From: Streptomyces sp. DG1A-41
GTDB lineage: Bacteria > Actinomycetota > Actinomycetes > Streptomycetales > Streptomycetaceae
NCBI RefSeq assembly: GCF_037055355.1
Contig: NZ_CP146350.1
Coordinates: 930,001 to 994,000, forward strand
Direction: 5' to 3'
DNA: 64,000 bases
Every line of letters starts with the position of its first letter. Position 1 is the stretch's first letter. Below are positions 17,661 to 27,908 of this stretch, piece by piece. Both the position numbers and the translations under genes were made by a program. The notes under the pieces are model-generated. The model did no database searches, was not told where the DNA came from, and worked only from the letters and a program-made list of their open reading frames with translations.

Positions 17661-18668
17661 TCAGCTCTCCGCGCCCTCGGAGCCCCTCGCCGAAGAGGAG
17701 CCCGGCGACGATTCCGACGAGGAGTCCGAAGAAGGCGCGGCACCCGTGCTCTTGGCCGCGCCACGCGCGGGCCTGGCCGTCTGCGCCGCCTTGCCGGCCT
17801 GTGCATCCTTTCGGGCGCGGGCAGGTGCCTTGGCCGAAGTCTTCGCGGGCGCCGTGGCCGCGGATTTCGCGGGCGCCTTGGCCGCAGCCTTCGCAGGCAC
17901 CTTCGCGACCGACTTGGCGGGCGCTTTATCACGCGCCTTCCGGACGTGCGCTTCTCCCGAAGTCCCGCTCTCCGCGGGAACGGGCTCGGGAGCCGGCGCG
18001 CCGCTCTCACTGTCCCGCGGCGCCTCCGCCCGGCTGCCCGGCGGCACCGGTGCCCCGGGCGCCCCGAACGGCAGCACCCGCGCCGTGAGCCGCTCCACCG
18101 GCTTCGCCGGCACCGGCGTCTCGCGGCCCTCGATGAAGACGAGGGCCGCCTGGTAGACCACCGACAGGGCGTACGGCGTCTGGTGAAGCATCCCCCACAG
18201 CTTCGACGTCTCGTCGATGTCCATCACCGTGGGCGTGAACCGCACCCGTTGCGCCGCCTCCGCGAGATCGCTGCCCGCCAGGTGCGGGAGTTGACCGGTC
18301 TCTTCGATGACGTCCTTCGGCAGAATCGGTGTCTCGTGCAGGGTTCGCACCACGGAGCCGATGAGCCGCTGCCCGACCAGGGTCGTCTCGTCGCCGTACG
18401 CACTGATGAGGTAGTGCAGGTCCAGGGCGGCGGCCGGCCGCTTCACCAGCGTGCCGTCGGACGCCCGGGTCGGCAGGTCGTTGTTGCGCATCGACGTGTT
18501 GGGCGTGACCTGGTAGAGGAACACGTTGAGGGTGGGGTAGTCCGGCGGCTCCGTCGGCGGCTTGTGCGGCTCCACCTTCACGGCCTCGTCGAACTCCGGG
18601 CCCACGTTGGACGCGAGCAGCAGGGCGAGGGCCTGGGTGACATGGGCGATGGCGAGTGCGTTGCTCAT
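17661..18668 (-). CDS. DUF4255 tube-terminator protein with a histone H1-like tail
   Basis: 335 residues. Residues 1-190 carry the DUF4255 (Pvc16/Afp16) pattern: ALAIAHVTQALALLL, YPTLNVFLYQVTPNTSMRNN, LDLHYLISAYG, and a late LWGMLHQTPYALSVVYQA. These proteins cap the tube and sheath at the distal end. Residues about 240-335 are an unusual Ala/Lys/Pro-rich tail (KAPAKSVAKVPAKAAAKAPAK type) that looks like a histone H1 tail and is likely disordered and basic, ending in an acidic Ser-rich stretch. The gene lies 33 bp after its upstream neighbour. Confidence 0.9.
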   Translation of the reverse strand: MSNALAIAHVTQALALLLASNVGPEFDEAVKVEPHKPPTEPPDYPTLNVFLYQVTPNTSMRNNDLPTRASDGTLVKRPAAALDLHYLISAYGDETTLVGQRLIGSVVRTLHETPILPKDVIEETGQLPHLAGSDLAEAAQRVRFTPTVMDIDETSKLWGMLHQTPYALSVVYQAALVFIEGRETPVPAKPVERLTARVLPFGAPGAPVPPGSRAEAPRDSESGAPAPEPVPAESGTSGEAHVRKARDKAPAKSVAKVPAKAAAKAPAKSAATAPAKTSAKAPARARKDAQAGKAAQTARPARGAAKSTGAAPSSDSSSESSPGSSSARGSEGAES

Positions 18669-18701
18669 GAAGTCGGTTCCTCGGTTCCTCGATCCGTCAT
18701 G

Positions 18702-19448
18702 TCACTCCCGCCCCCGCGCCAGATAGTCGGCCAGGCTCAAGGTCACGCCCGGCCGCTCCCTCGACGACGTACGCTGCCGGGCGCCGCCGGACGGCGACGG
18801 TCCCGCCGTCACCTCCAGCCGCCCGATCTGCACCTGGACCACCTGCTCGGGCGCCCGCGAGGGCCGCCGCGCCGCTGCCTGCCGTACGGCGTCCCGTGCC
18901 GCCGCGGTGTCTGCGGCGCTGGGCCGCGCGGCCGAGGCGGCAGCGGGGGATACGGCGTCCGTGCCCGGGGGGATGGGCACGGACGCCGTGCTCTGGGGTG
19001 CGCCCCGCTCCGTGCGCCCACGGCCCGCCGCCCGGTGCGCGGCGTCGGGTGTCGGCCGCGACTGCGCGGCGACGGGTGCGACGGGGCGCAGCAACTGCGC
19101 CTCGGGCAGTGCCCTCGGGGCCGGCCTCGGCGCCGGGTCCGCGGCGGCGCGTTCGGTGTGTACGACGGTCCGCTCCCGTTCCGTGTGCGTCCGGGGCGCG
19201 GCCGCCGATGGACGCGGTGGCTCTCCCGGGCGTACGGCGGACGGTGTGGCGGAGGGCCACAGCAGTTCGGAGCCGTCGTCCGGCTGCGGCGCGGTGCCGC
19301 GGACCGCGTCCACCCGCTCGAACGGGCCCGGCAGTCGGGGCCGTACCCGCACCACACCCGCACGCGGACCGGCGACAGCGGCCGGAGCGTGCCGGGCGAT
19401 CAGCCGGTCGAGGAAGTCGGGAACCGGCGCCCCTTCGGCGTCAGACAT
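18702..19448 (-). CDS. Unknown Ala/Pro/Arg-rich CIS operon protein
   Basis: 248 residues from ATG 19448; a GTG at 19454 is the alternative and the GGAG site upstream fits either. The first 45 residues (PDFLDRLIARHAP) and the last 45 (VVQVQIGRLEVTA, then PGVTLSLADYLARGR) look ordered; the middle is a long Ala/Pro/Arg/Thr-rich linker, probably disordered. No known domain is recognised. It overlaps the hub-chaperone gene by 8 bases. Short ordered ends with a loose linker would suit a scaffold or a length- or cap-related accessory protein, but this is inference. Confidence 0.7.
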   Translation of the reverse strand: MSDAEGAPVPDFLDRLIARHAPAAVAGPRAGVVRVRPRLPGPFERVDAVRGTAPQPDDGSELLWPSATPSAVRPGEPPRPSAAAPRTHTERERTVVHTERAAADPAPRPAPRALPEAQLLRPVAPVAAQSRPTPDAAHRAAGRGRTERGAPQSTASVPIPPGTDAVSPAAASAARPSAADTAAARDAVRQAAARRPSRAPEQVVQVQIGRLEVTAGPSPSGGARQRTSSRERPGVTLSLADYLARGRE

Positions 19449-20220
19449 CCGCACACAGCTCCAGGTAGTAACGGCGCCGCAGCGGGCTGAGCGCCAGGAT
19501 CTCCGGCTCGCTCCAGCCGTAGGAGGTGGCGAGCAGATGGACGTCGAGCAGCAGGTCCCGGGCCCAGGCGTCCAGTTCGGTCCACAGATAGGAGGCGATG
19601 TCGAGTTCGGCCCGGGTGGCCTCGCCGCACCCAGGGCAGGCGACGTTGAGCGTCACGTCCGCCCCGGGGTCGGCGGCCTCGACGGCCTCGGCGATCCGGC
19701 GCTGGACCGGGACGGGCAGGTCACCGGCGGCCACGGCCGCCCCGTCGCGCACCGCCGAGACCAGGCACCGAGCGAGCAGGGCCCTGCGCGGGTCGGCCGC
19801 CCGGGCCGCCGCTGTCAGGTCGGCGACCCCGGGCAGCCGGAACTCGACGTCCCAGCCGTCCTGCCGCACTCGCACGACGGACCCGGCGGACGAGTCGCCC
19901 CCGTCCACCGCACCTCCCTGCCGGTCGACCGGACCGCCCCGCCCGCCCAGCGACCGAGCGAACTCCCCGGCGTCCAGGTCGAACTCCATGTCCTCCCCGC
20001 ACGCCGAGCACGCCAGCTGTACCTGCATCCGCTCCCCGAACAGGGCCCGGCGCAGCGCGAACAGGTCGGCCTCGCGCTCCCCCACCGGCAGTACCGGCAG
20101 GCTCGCGGCGTCGGCGTCCGGGCGGGCCGTGCGGTGCAGCAGCAGGGCGCGCCCGTTCGGTGCCTCGGCGAGGCCCGCCTCCCAGGTGGCCAGCAGCTCG
20201 GCCGCCCCGGTGATCGCCAT
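19441..20220 (-). CDS. T4-type baseplate hub assembly chaperone with zinc ribbons
   Basis: 259 residues from ATG 20220, preceded by GGGGGAGAAC; a TTG seven codons upstream is less likely. Two CxxC pairs (CSACGEDMEFD near residue 87, CPGCGEATRAELD near 205) can form a zinc ribbon. The C-terminus LLLDVHLLATSYGWSEPEIL followed by LSPLRRRYYLEL is the hallmark of the 'T4 family baseplate hub assembly chaperone' group found beside phage tube genes. The role would be to help hub or tube folding without entering the final particle. Confidence 0.8.
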   Translation of the reverse strand: MAITGAAELLATWEAGLAEAPNGRALLLHRTARPDADAASLPVLPVGEREADLFALRRALFGERMQVQLACSACGEDMEFDLDAGEFARSLGGRGGPVDRQGGAVDGGDSSAGSVVRVRQDGWDVEFRLPGVADLTAAARAADPRRALLARCLVSAVRDGAAVAAGDLPVPVQRRIAEAVEAADPGADVTLNVACPGCGEATRAELDIASYLWTELDAWARDLLLDVHLLATSYGWSEPEILALSPLRRRYYLELCADV

Positions 20221-20252
20221 GTTCTCCCCCCGCTTCCTCAACTGGCCCTATG

Positions 20253-20777
20253 TCAGGCTGGGTTGAGGAACGACGGCTCCTGCGGCTCGGGCACCTCGTA
20301 GTCCCGCTCCCAGCCCTCGCACTCGAGCTTCAGCGACTGGATGGCCACCGCGTTGGCGTTGGCGTCCAACTCGCCGAGGACCTGGTACTCGCTGGGCCAG
20401 GTCCGGTAGAGCTTGTGGGAGACGGCGACCTGGCCGGCCTCATTGAGGACCTGGATGACTATGTCCTTGCGGAAGTCGGCGAGGGACACCTCGGAGCCGA
20501 GGCCCGCGCCGACCTGCCAGACCTTGTTGGCCCAGCGGTCGAACTCGGGGTCGTGGGTGACCCCGCGCTCCAGGGTGATGCCCTCGAACTCGGAGCGGCC
20601 CGGCGACTTGCGGGGAGACGACGGGTCGCCTCCGTGCCGGTGCTTGACGACTTCCGTCGTCCGCTTCAGGGGACTGATCTTGCTGATGCCGGCGACCGTA
20701 CGCCCGTCCCACAGGACCAGGAACTTGAAGTTCTTGTACGGGTCGAAGCGATGCGCGTTGACCGTGAACTCAGCCAT
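20253..20777 (-). CDS. CIS inner tube protein
   Basis: 174 residues. The sequence FDPYKNFKFLVLWDGRTVAGISKISPLKRTTEVV is typical of gp19-like tail tube proteins (given here only as a positional description of residues 11-44), followed by ITLERGVTHDPEFDRWANKVW and LKLECEGWERD near the C-terminus. These proteins stack as hexamers to form the lumen through which cargo travels. It lies 32 bp after the sheath gene and is the only tube gene visible in the window. Confidence 0.92.
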   Translation of the reverse strand: MAEFTVNAHRFDPYKNFKFLVLWDGRTVAGISKISPLKRTTEVVKHRHGGDPSSPRKSPGRSEFEGITLERGVTHDPEFDRWANKVWQVGAGLGSEVSLADFRKDIVIQVLNEAGQVAVSHKLYRTWPSEYQVLGELDANANAVAIQSLKLECEGWERDYEVPEPQEPSFLNPA

Positions 20778-20809
20778 CGGATTCCTTCAGTTCTCCACGA
20801 TTCCCGCGC

Positions 20810-22675
20810 CTAGAGCGCGAACTGCCCGGACGTCTGCTGGATTTTGACGATCACGAACTCCGCCGGCCGGACCGGTGCGATGCCGACGAGCACGTTGACG
20901 ATGCCGTTCTCGATGTCCTCGGCGGTCGTGGTGTCGCTGTCGCACTTGACGAAGTAGGCGTCGCGGGGCGTGCCGCCCTTGAAGGCGCCCTGGCGGAAGA
21001 GGGTGTGCAGGTACGAGGAGGCGGCGAGCCGTATCTGCTGCCACAGATTCTCGTCGTTGGGCTCGAACACCACCCACTGGAGGCCTCGCTGAAGGCTCTC
21101 CTCGACGTGCAGGGCGAGCCGCCGCACCGGCACGTACTTCCACTCGCTGTCGAGGGCGTCGGAGCCCTCCAGCGTGCGCGCTCCCCAGACCACCGGGCCG
21201 GTCACCGGGAAGGTGCGCAGGCAGTTGACGCCGAGCGGGTTGAGCAGGCCGGTCTCGCGGTCGGTCAGGTTGACCGTGAGCGAGTGCACGCCCGCGAGCC
21301 GCGCCTCGGTGCCGGCCGGGGCCTTCCACACGCCGCGCTCGGCGTCCGTACGGGCGATGACGCCCGCGACCGCGCCGGACGGCGGGAAGGAGCGCAGCCG
21401 GCCCGTGAGCGGGTCGGTGAGCTGGAGGTGCGGGAAGTACAGGCCCGCGTGGTTGCCGCGCACGGCGTCGAAGGCGGCGAGACCGGCGCGTGCGGTGTCG
21501 ACGCTGACCCAGGTGCTCGGCGCGTCGACCAGCAGGAAGATCCGCCTCTCCTGGCACAGCCGCTGGGCGGCCGAGACGACGGTGACGGCGTCCTCCGTCT
21601 TCTCGTAGGCCGCGAGTTCGGGCAGCACGAGGAGGTTGACGTCGGCGACGCCGCGCAGCGCCTGGATGCCGGTCTTGTCGCCCTCGCTGCCGATGAGGTC
21701 GCGCGGGCCGGGCGCCTCGCCGTCCTGGCCGCCCTCCAGCGGGAAGACGGGCGGATTGACCGAGGCCTCCAGGCCCAGGTCGTTGGCGCACTCACCGAGG
21801 AAGCGGACGACGTCCTCGGGGTCGGTGGAGCCCGCGACGACCTGGACGCGCCGGCCAAAGGCGGTGACCTCGGCGCCCGCGAAGGCGTGCTTGCCGGGCG
21901 CGTCGGGCAGGGCGCGCAGCTTGCGCTCCAGCAGCAGCGCCAGCTCGGCGACGGAGTGCGGGGCCTCGCCGTCGCAGTCGGGGTCGTAGAGCGTGAACTC
22001 CCGCTCGACGTCGCCGATCTTGACGGTGAGGTCCATGGCAAGGTCGGGCAGTTCGTTCCCGAACGGCTTGGAGACGGTGCCGGACGGGTCGGGGCGGCCC
22101 TCCCCGACGACCTCGACGCGGATCAGCCGGGAGCCGGCGTTGACGACGGTCTGCACGTACCGCCCGTGGGACGGGTCGGTGGACAGGCCGGTGAAGGTCT
22201 CGCGGGCCTCGCCCTTGGCGTCGTGGACGCGCAGGTTGAAGGTCTCGTCGGGGCAGGGCGTGTCGTAGTCGACGGCGACGCGCAGACCGTTGCCCCACAC
22301 GCCGGGCTCCTTGGCGTGCACCTTGAGGACGTCGCACTCGCTGTGGCCCTCGGTGGACTCCAGCGTGACGCAGGCGGCCTTGCCGCTGCCGGCCTTGGCG
22401 ACGCGGACGATCACGGCGACGGTGCCGCCGTTACCGAAGAACTGGTGAACGGCGTAGCCGACAGCGCTCTGGGAGCTCAACCCCCCGAAGCGGCGCTCGA
22501 ACTCGGTGAAGCTGGTGACGCGGACCGGCTCGTTGAGCGGACCGCGGCGGGTGTGGCCCACGAAGGCGGTCACCGAAGTGGTCAGGGTCGAGATGGTGCG
22601 GGTGCTGCTGGGAAGCTCTTCGACGTAGACACCGGGATACGTCGGCTTGGCGGCGCTCACTGCACTCATCGGCAT
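20810..22675 (-). CDS. CIS contractile sheath protein
   Basis: 621 residues from ATG 22675 (AGGAGG 4 bases upstream); a second ATG at 22669 is also possible. N-terminus YPGVYVEELPSSTRTI and SVTAFVGHTRRGP are the classic tail-sheath start. The C-terminal quarter, with LQRGLQWVVFEPNDENLWQQ, YFVKCD and EDIENGIVNVLVGIAPVRPA, is the conserved sheath domain that mediates the inter-subunit handshake. Length is normal for CIS sheaths. It is the first gene of the operon. Confidence 0.95.
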   Translation of the reverse strand: MPMSAVSAAKPTYPGVYVEELPSSTRTISTLTTSVTAFVGHTRRGPLNEPVRVTSFTEFERRFGGLSSQSAVGYAVHQFFGNGGTVAVIVRVAKAGSGKAACVTLESTEGHSECDVLKVHAKEPGVWGNGLRVAVDYDTPCPDETFNLRVHDAKGEARETFTGLSTDPSHGRYVQTVVNAGSRLIRVEVVGEGRPDPSGTVSKPFGNELPDLAMDLTVKIGDVEREFTLYDPDCDGEAPHSVAELALLLERKLRALPDAPGKHAFAGAEVTAFGRRVQVVAGSTDPEDVVRFLGECANDLGLEASVNPPVFPLEGGQDGEAPGPRDLIGSEGDKTGIQALRGVADVNLLVLPELAAYEKTEDAVTVVSAAQRLCQERRIFLLVDAPSTWVSVDTARAGLAAFDAVRGNHAGLYFPHLQLTDPLTGRLRSFPPSGAVAGVIARTDAERGVWKAPAGTEARLAGVHSLTVNLTDRETGLLNPLGVNCLRTFPVTGPVVWGARTLEGSDALDSEWKYVPVRRLALHVEESLQRGLQWVVFEPNDENLWQQIRLAASSYLHTLFRQGAFKGGTPRDAYFVKCDSDTTTAEDIENGIVNVLVGIAPVRPAEFVIVKIQQTSGQFAL

Positions 22676-23383
22676 TCCCCCTCCTATCCCTGTATCGGGC
22701 ACCGGATGAATGCACCAAGAGAGGTGAGGGAGAGACGTTCCGGCCGTGCGCGAGGACTCGGTCCCCGCCCGTCGGCGGTGGACACGCGCGCACCTCATCA
22801 GTTCCCCCGTCAGTACCCGTGCGGTTCGGTCGCACGGGTCAAGCAGCGCGCTTGTGACTCCTGATGCTCAAGTGCTCAACCCACCTTGCTGAGTTCGAAG
22901 TTGACCGAACAAGACGGGTTCTGGCCAGCACAATAGGAGGTTTTGTGAAGGCAAAATTCCGCGATCCGCACATCCCGCCCGCGCGCCCTCGCGGACTGGC
23001 CCACACCTCCTGCACAGCGGCGGTGATCGCCGGGCGGAGGGCACACCTGGACGACCCCGCATTTCCGGCACCGGCGCCACATCCGCCCGGCGCGCCCCCC
23101 AGGTCCTCCCCCGGTCGTCCATCCCTCGATGGCCGGTTTCAGCGGGGCGGCATGGAGGCGCACGAAGTTGATCGATGCCTTACGGGATCCACCTCCGAGT
23201 GCCCCCTTTCGACCGGGACATGCCCGACCCAAACGCCAGACCGCGCCACCCCTTCCGGGGCGTAGAAATATCTACGAGCATGGCCAGTGCCGGATCGGCA
23301 CGCGGAGCCCGAGGCCCCGCGGGTCACCGGCCCGTGACCAGCGTGCGCCCGTCGGGGCGCGGCCGACTGTGCCTGGGGTGGCC
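22676..23383. other. Leader and intergenic region of the CIS operon
   Basis: About 700 bp between the sheath gene and the plus-strand gene at 23384. It is less G/C-rich in 22860-22970 than its surroundings and should hold the CIS promoter, though no clear -10/-35 pair was read. Two objects stand out: an AGGAGG at 22935-22940 followed after four T by a plus-strand GTG at 22945 that opens a 106-codon frame to 23265 with irregular codon use, and an A/T-rich inverted repeat at 23261-23276. No confident gene is called here. Confidence 0.55.
23261..23276. promoter_or_regulatory. A/T-rich inverted repeat, possible operator
   Basis: CGTAGA, four-base spacer AATA, TCTACG: a perfect 6-bp inverted repeat in an otherwise G/C-rich stretch, 108 bp upstream of the small gene at 23384 and about 590 bp upstream of the sheath start on the other strand. 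It could serve either direction. Binding factor unknown. Confidence 0.35.
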
Positions 23384-23872
23384 ATGCAGAGCGTGATGTG
23401 GAAGCAAGCCGTCGAGTGGCTCGCCGCGGCCGCCAGGGACCCCCAGGAGTGCAAGCGGGAATGGGACTACGGCACGGGGACGGCGCTCGTGGAGGCGGGG
23501 CGGTACTGGGACGTGCTCAGCGTCCCCGACCGGCTCGGCCTGCTCGCCCTGGACTATCTGTGGCGCGACCCCCTGAAGGTGCCCGGACCCACCCTGGTGG
23601 ACTGCGCGGCACGCAGAGTCGGCTTCTTCCTGCCACCCGACCCCGACAGCGAGTGGATCGGTTCCGGTGTCCGGCACGTCGGCCGGGGCTCCTGGGTCGC
23701 CGTGCCGCCGCCGTACCGGCCCGCCGGGCGTCTGGAGTGGCTGGTCCCACCGGACGGCACGGGCAGCCTGCACGCCCCGGGCACGCTGGAGTCGGCCCTG
23801 CGGGAGGCCACCGAGGCCCTCGCCGTTCTGGCGCCGGTCAGCGCGGAGCACGCGGTGGCCGACTGCTGGTGA
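23384..23872 (+). CDS. Small Streptomyces-type protein, possibly prim-pol-like
   Basis: 162 residues from ATG 23384 (MQSVMWKQAVEWLAAAARDP). The sequence has the pattern LVDCAARRVGFFLPPDPDSE, WIGSGVRHVGRGSWVAVP and RLEWLVPPDGTG, which resembles small Streptomyces proteins annotated as bifunctional primase/polymerase-like, but the catalytic Asp triad was not identified, so no activity is claimed. It diverges from the CIS operon and its 3' end overlaps the convergent gene at 23838-24140 by 35 bases. Confidence 0.6.
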   Translation: MQSVMWKQAVEWLAAAARDPQECKREWDYGTGTALVEAGRYWDVLSVPDRLGLLALDYLWRDPLKVPGPTLVDCAARRVGFFLPPDPDSEWIGSGVRHVGRGSWVAVPPPYRPAGRLEWLVPPDGTGSLHAPGTLESALREATEALAVLAPVSAEHAVADCW

Positions 23873-24140
23873 GGCGAGTGCCGTCGGGGGCGGCCGTCCC
23901 CGGGTGCCGGCCGGCGGTCCATGTGGTGAGGGCGGCCCAGGTCTCGCTCGCGGACGGGGCCGCGAAGGAGACCCACTGGCCGTCCCGGTGCCCCGGGATC
24001 GCGTGGCCCCTGGCCTGCCACTCGGCGACGAGCGCCGCGTAGATGGGCGGATGACCCCCGTATCCGCTGGTGAGTTCGGCATACGACCGGGGAGCGGCGT
24101 CGTTCCCGAGAGGGCGCCGCGCCGTCTCAGTGCTGTCCAT
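23838..24140 (-). CDS. Small hypothetical protein
   Basis: 100 residues from ATG 24140: MDSTETARRPLGNDAAPRSY, then AELTSGYGGHPPIYAALVAE and HRDGQWVSFAAP. The pattern of Trp/Tyr/Gly in the core and the good codon bias support a real gene. No domain, signal or membrane segment is recognised. It is convergent with and overlaps the gene at 23384-23872. Confidence 0.55.
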   Translation of the reverse strand: MDSTETARRPLGNDAAPRSYAELTSGYGGHPPIYAALVAEWQARGHAIPGHRDGQWVSFAAPSASETWAALTTWTAGRHPGTAAPDGTRLTSSRPPRAPR

Positions 24141-24389
24141 GCCAGGGCAACGCGCCGCGGCGCGCCGGTGATACGCGGGCCGGCCCCGTCCGTCGGGTCG
24201 AGTGAACCCGTCACCCGTACGGCGGCACGCGGACACCGGACAAACATCCGGTCGGGCGGTCGCCCGTTCCGGCCGGGTCGTTCCCGGGCCGGTCGGTCGC
24301 AAACACGGCCGCCCGGATGATCGACAACGCTCGGCAACGCGCTCACTCCCAGCGAGGGCGTCCGCACAGCTCGCATTCCGACGCTCTCC

Positions 24390-24418
24390 TCGACCCGGCC
24401 GTACGCGTCCGGTAACAC
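24390..24418 (+). promoter_or_regulatory. Weak candidate promoter for the GAF regulator
   Basis: TCGACC (24390-24395) and TAACAC (24413-24418) are separated by 17 bases and lie about 75 bp before the GAF-regulator ATG. The boxes match the housekeeping consensus only in part, so this is a suggestion. The rest of 24141-24491 shows nothing else that can be supported. Confidence 0.3.
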
Positions 24419-24491
24419 TGACCTCAGACCGAGGACCCTGTCGGCACCGCGCCCGCAGCCGGTCCTCCCGGTACGACGGCAGGGAGAGGCC

Positions 24492-25715
24492 ATGTCACAG
24501 CGCCCTGACCTCCGGCAGCGCAGGGCCGTGCTGGAGCACGAGTGGTCCCGCTGGGTGCCGCGGCTGAGCGTCGCGGGCGCGCGGCCGGGCGGGAGCGCGG
24601 CGTTGCGCCACGAGGTGACCGAGTCCTGGGCGCGTTCGCTGAGCAGCGTGGACCCCGGGCGGGACAGCGCCCCGGTCACCGACGGCGGCCCGGTGCACCA
24701 GCGCTGGACGTCCTCCCCGCTGTACCGGCCGGTCTCGGACCTCGCCGGGGAACTGCGCAGCATCGCCGAGGACGCCGGGTTCGTCACCGCGGTCACCGAC
24801 GAGTCCGGCACCATCCTGTGGACCTGCGGCGGCCCGACCATGCGCCGCCGGGCCGAGCGCGTCAACTTCGCGCCGGGCGGCCGGTGGGACGAGCAGGCCA
24901 TGGGCACCAACGCCCTGTCCCTCGCCCTGCGCACCGGCCGCCCCAGCTCCGTCTTCTCGGCCGAGCACCTGGTGTCGGCCCTGCACGGCTGGGTCTGCTA
25001 CTGCGCCCCGGTCCACGGCCCGGACGGGCGCGTCCTCGGCGTACTGGACCTGTCGACCACCTGGGACCGTTCGCACCCCCTGGCCATGTCCACCGTACGC
25101 ACGCTGGTGTCCACCATCGAGGCCCGTCTCACCACCGAACAGCCCCGCTCGGGACAGGTGCGGCTCACCTGCCTGGGTACCGAACAGGCAGCACTGGACG
25201 GCCGGCCACTCCCCCTGCGCCCCCGCCAGGTGGAGATCCTCACCCTGCTCGCGCTCGAACCCGGCGGCTTCTCCCCGGAGCGGCTGCGCGCCGCCCTGTA
25301 CGGCGACCGGCCGGTCACCGCGTCCACCTTCAAGGCGGAGATCTCCCACCTGCGCCGCGCCCTCGGCGGCGGCATCTCCCCCCGCCGCTACGCCCTGACG
25401 ATCCCGGTCTCCTGCGACGCCGCCGACGTCCTGCGCGCACTGGAGCAGGGCGACACCGACACCGCCCTGCGCCTCTACGGCGGCCCGCTGCTCCCCCGCT
25501 CCGAGGCACCCGGCGTCGAGGAGTGGCGCACCCGCCTCGAAGTGGCCGTACGCGAGGCCGTACTGGCGAGCACCCGCCCGGAACACGCCCTGCGCTACGG
25601 CGAACGGGCCCCGTACGACGCGGAGATCCACGAACACGCGCTGCACCTGCTCGGCCCGGACGACACCCGCCGGGCGATCGCGCGGGGCCGCCTGATCACG
25701 GCCCGGCGCGACTGA
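24492..25715 (+). CDS. GAF-domain transcriptional regulator
   Basis: 407 residues. Residues about 30-210 are a GAF-type sensor like that of AcoR-class activators ([43 protein letters not shown]). Unlike sigma-54 activators there is no AAA+ domain; the C-terminus (about 220-310) instead has [43 protein letters not shown], a winged-helix DNA-binding pattern of OmpR/SARP look, followed by a helical region ([18 protein letters not shown]) reminiscent of BTAD. It lies 106 bp upstream of an aldehyde dehydrogenase gene on the same strand and is the likely regulator of it. GGGAGAGGCC precedes the ATG. Confidence 0.85.
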   Translation: MSQRPDLRQRRAVLEHEWSRWVPRLSVAGARPGGSAALRHEVTESWARSLSSVDPGRDSAPVTDGGPVHQRWTSSPLYRPVSDLAGELRSIAEDAGFVTAVTDESGTILWTCGGPTMRRRAERVNFAPGGRWDEQAMGTNALSLALRTGRPSSVFSAEHLVSALHGWVCYCAPVHGPDGRVLGVLDLSTTWDRSHPLAMSTVRTLVSTIEARLTTEQPRSGQVRLTCLGTEQAALDGRPLPLRPRQVEILTLLALEPGGFSPERLRAALYGDRPVTASTFKAEISHLRRALGGGISPRRYALTIPVSCDAADVLRALEQGDTDTALRLYGGPLLPRSEAPGVEEWRTRLEVAVREAVLASTRPEHALRYGERAPYDAEIHEHALHLLGPDDTRRAIARGRLITARRD

Positions 25716-25821
25716 CGGCATGTCACGGCGCCAACCTCGCGCCAACCTGCCGGGAGCACAGTGGGATCGTCACGACGGCGTGAACTGTAGCCCGCCCGTC
25801 AACTCACCGAGGAGAGCCGCC

Positions 25822-27339
<1,518 letters not shown>

Positions 27340-27347
27340 GCGCCGAG

Positions 27348-27389
27348 AAGGGCGCCTGACCTGGGCGGATGCCCGTCAGGCGCCCTTTT
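27348..27389 (+). terminator. Rho-independent terminator of the aldehyde dehydrogenase gene
   Basis: GGGCGCCTGAC (27350-27360) pairs with GTCAGGCGCCC (27375-27385), extended by AA/TT, and is followed by TTTT. It begins about 10 bp after the stop codon. Confidence 0.85.
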
Positions 27390-27908
27390 GTCCGGCCCTT
27401 GGTCCCCAGCAGTCTGAGCCGGATCTGCCGCACGCCGTACTTGAGCTCGACCGTCGTGGACGTGCGCGTGTTCACTGCCGCTCTCCCTCACCTCCTGCTC
27501 TTCACACGACGGGAGCCGCGCGCGGAACGTTCACTGCTCGGCCTGGAGTCACATGGGCGACAGCATGGGCGGGCGCAAGGCCACCGGGTGGGGACTGTCA
27601 CGCGGTGGGGACGGGCTGCCCACCGACGCGGTCCCGGAGCTGAGTCGTCCTACGGCCTCTGCGGTCGGCACATACAAGCACCAACCGGAACAGGCCGTGC
27701 CAGCAGGGCATCTCAGGCTCGTGGACGACTGCTGGGCGCCAGCCATGGCTCGCCCGTCGGCGCACAACCGTGAACAGCCGTCCGGCGCGTAAGTCGCGCC
27801 GGAGAAATTCGGCTTCGTTAAGGTGCAAGACGATCGCGAGGACTCTCGGCCAGGGCGATGTCCTGACCCTGCGCAGTATTTACCAGGCAGTCCCCATGGG
27901 AGGCGTCG
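27390..27908. other. Intergenic region without a confident gene
   Basis: About 520 bp between the aldehyde dehydrogenase terminator and a lipoprotein gene. Short open frames exist on both strands (plus 27553-27792, minus 27598-27828) but have poor codon bias and no recognisable product. They could be remnants. The stretch just before 27909 (GGGAGGCGTCG) is the ribosome-binding site of the lipoprotein gene. Confidence 0.5.

Noticed and set aside
14805..19490. Very long plus-strand open frame (over 1500 codons) across the CIS ATPase and effector genes
   Set aside because: It lies antisense to well-supported genes, has no recognisable domain and is Arg/Pro/Gly-rich as expected for a shadow frame in high-GC DNA.
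27369..27828. Small genes between the aldehyde dehydrogenase terminator and the lipoprotein
   Set aside because: Poor codon bias, no ribosome-binding site of note and no recognisable product on either strand.
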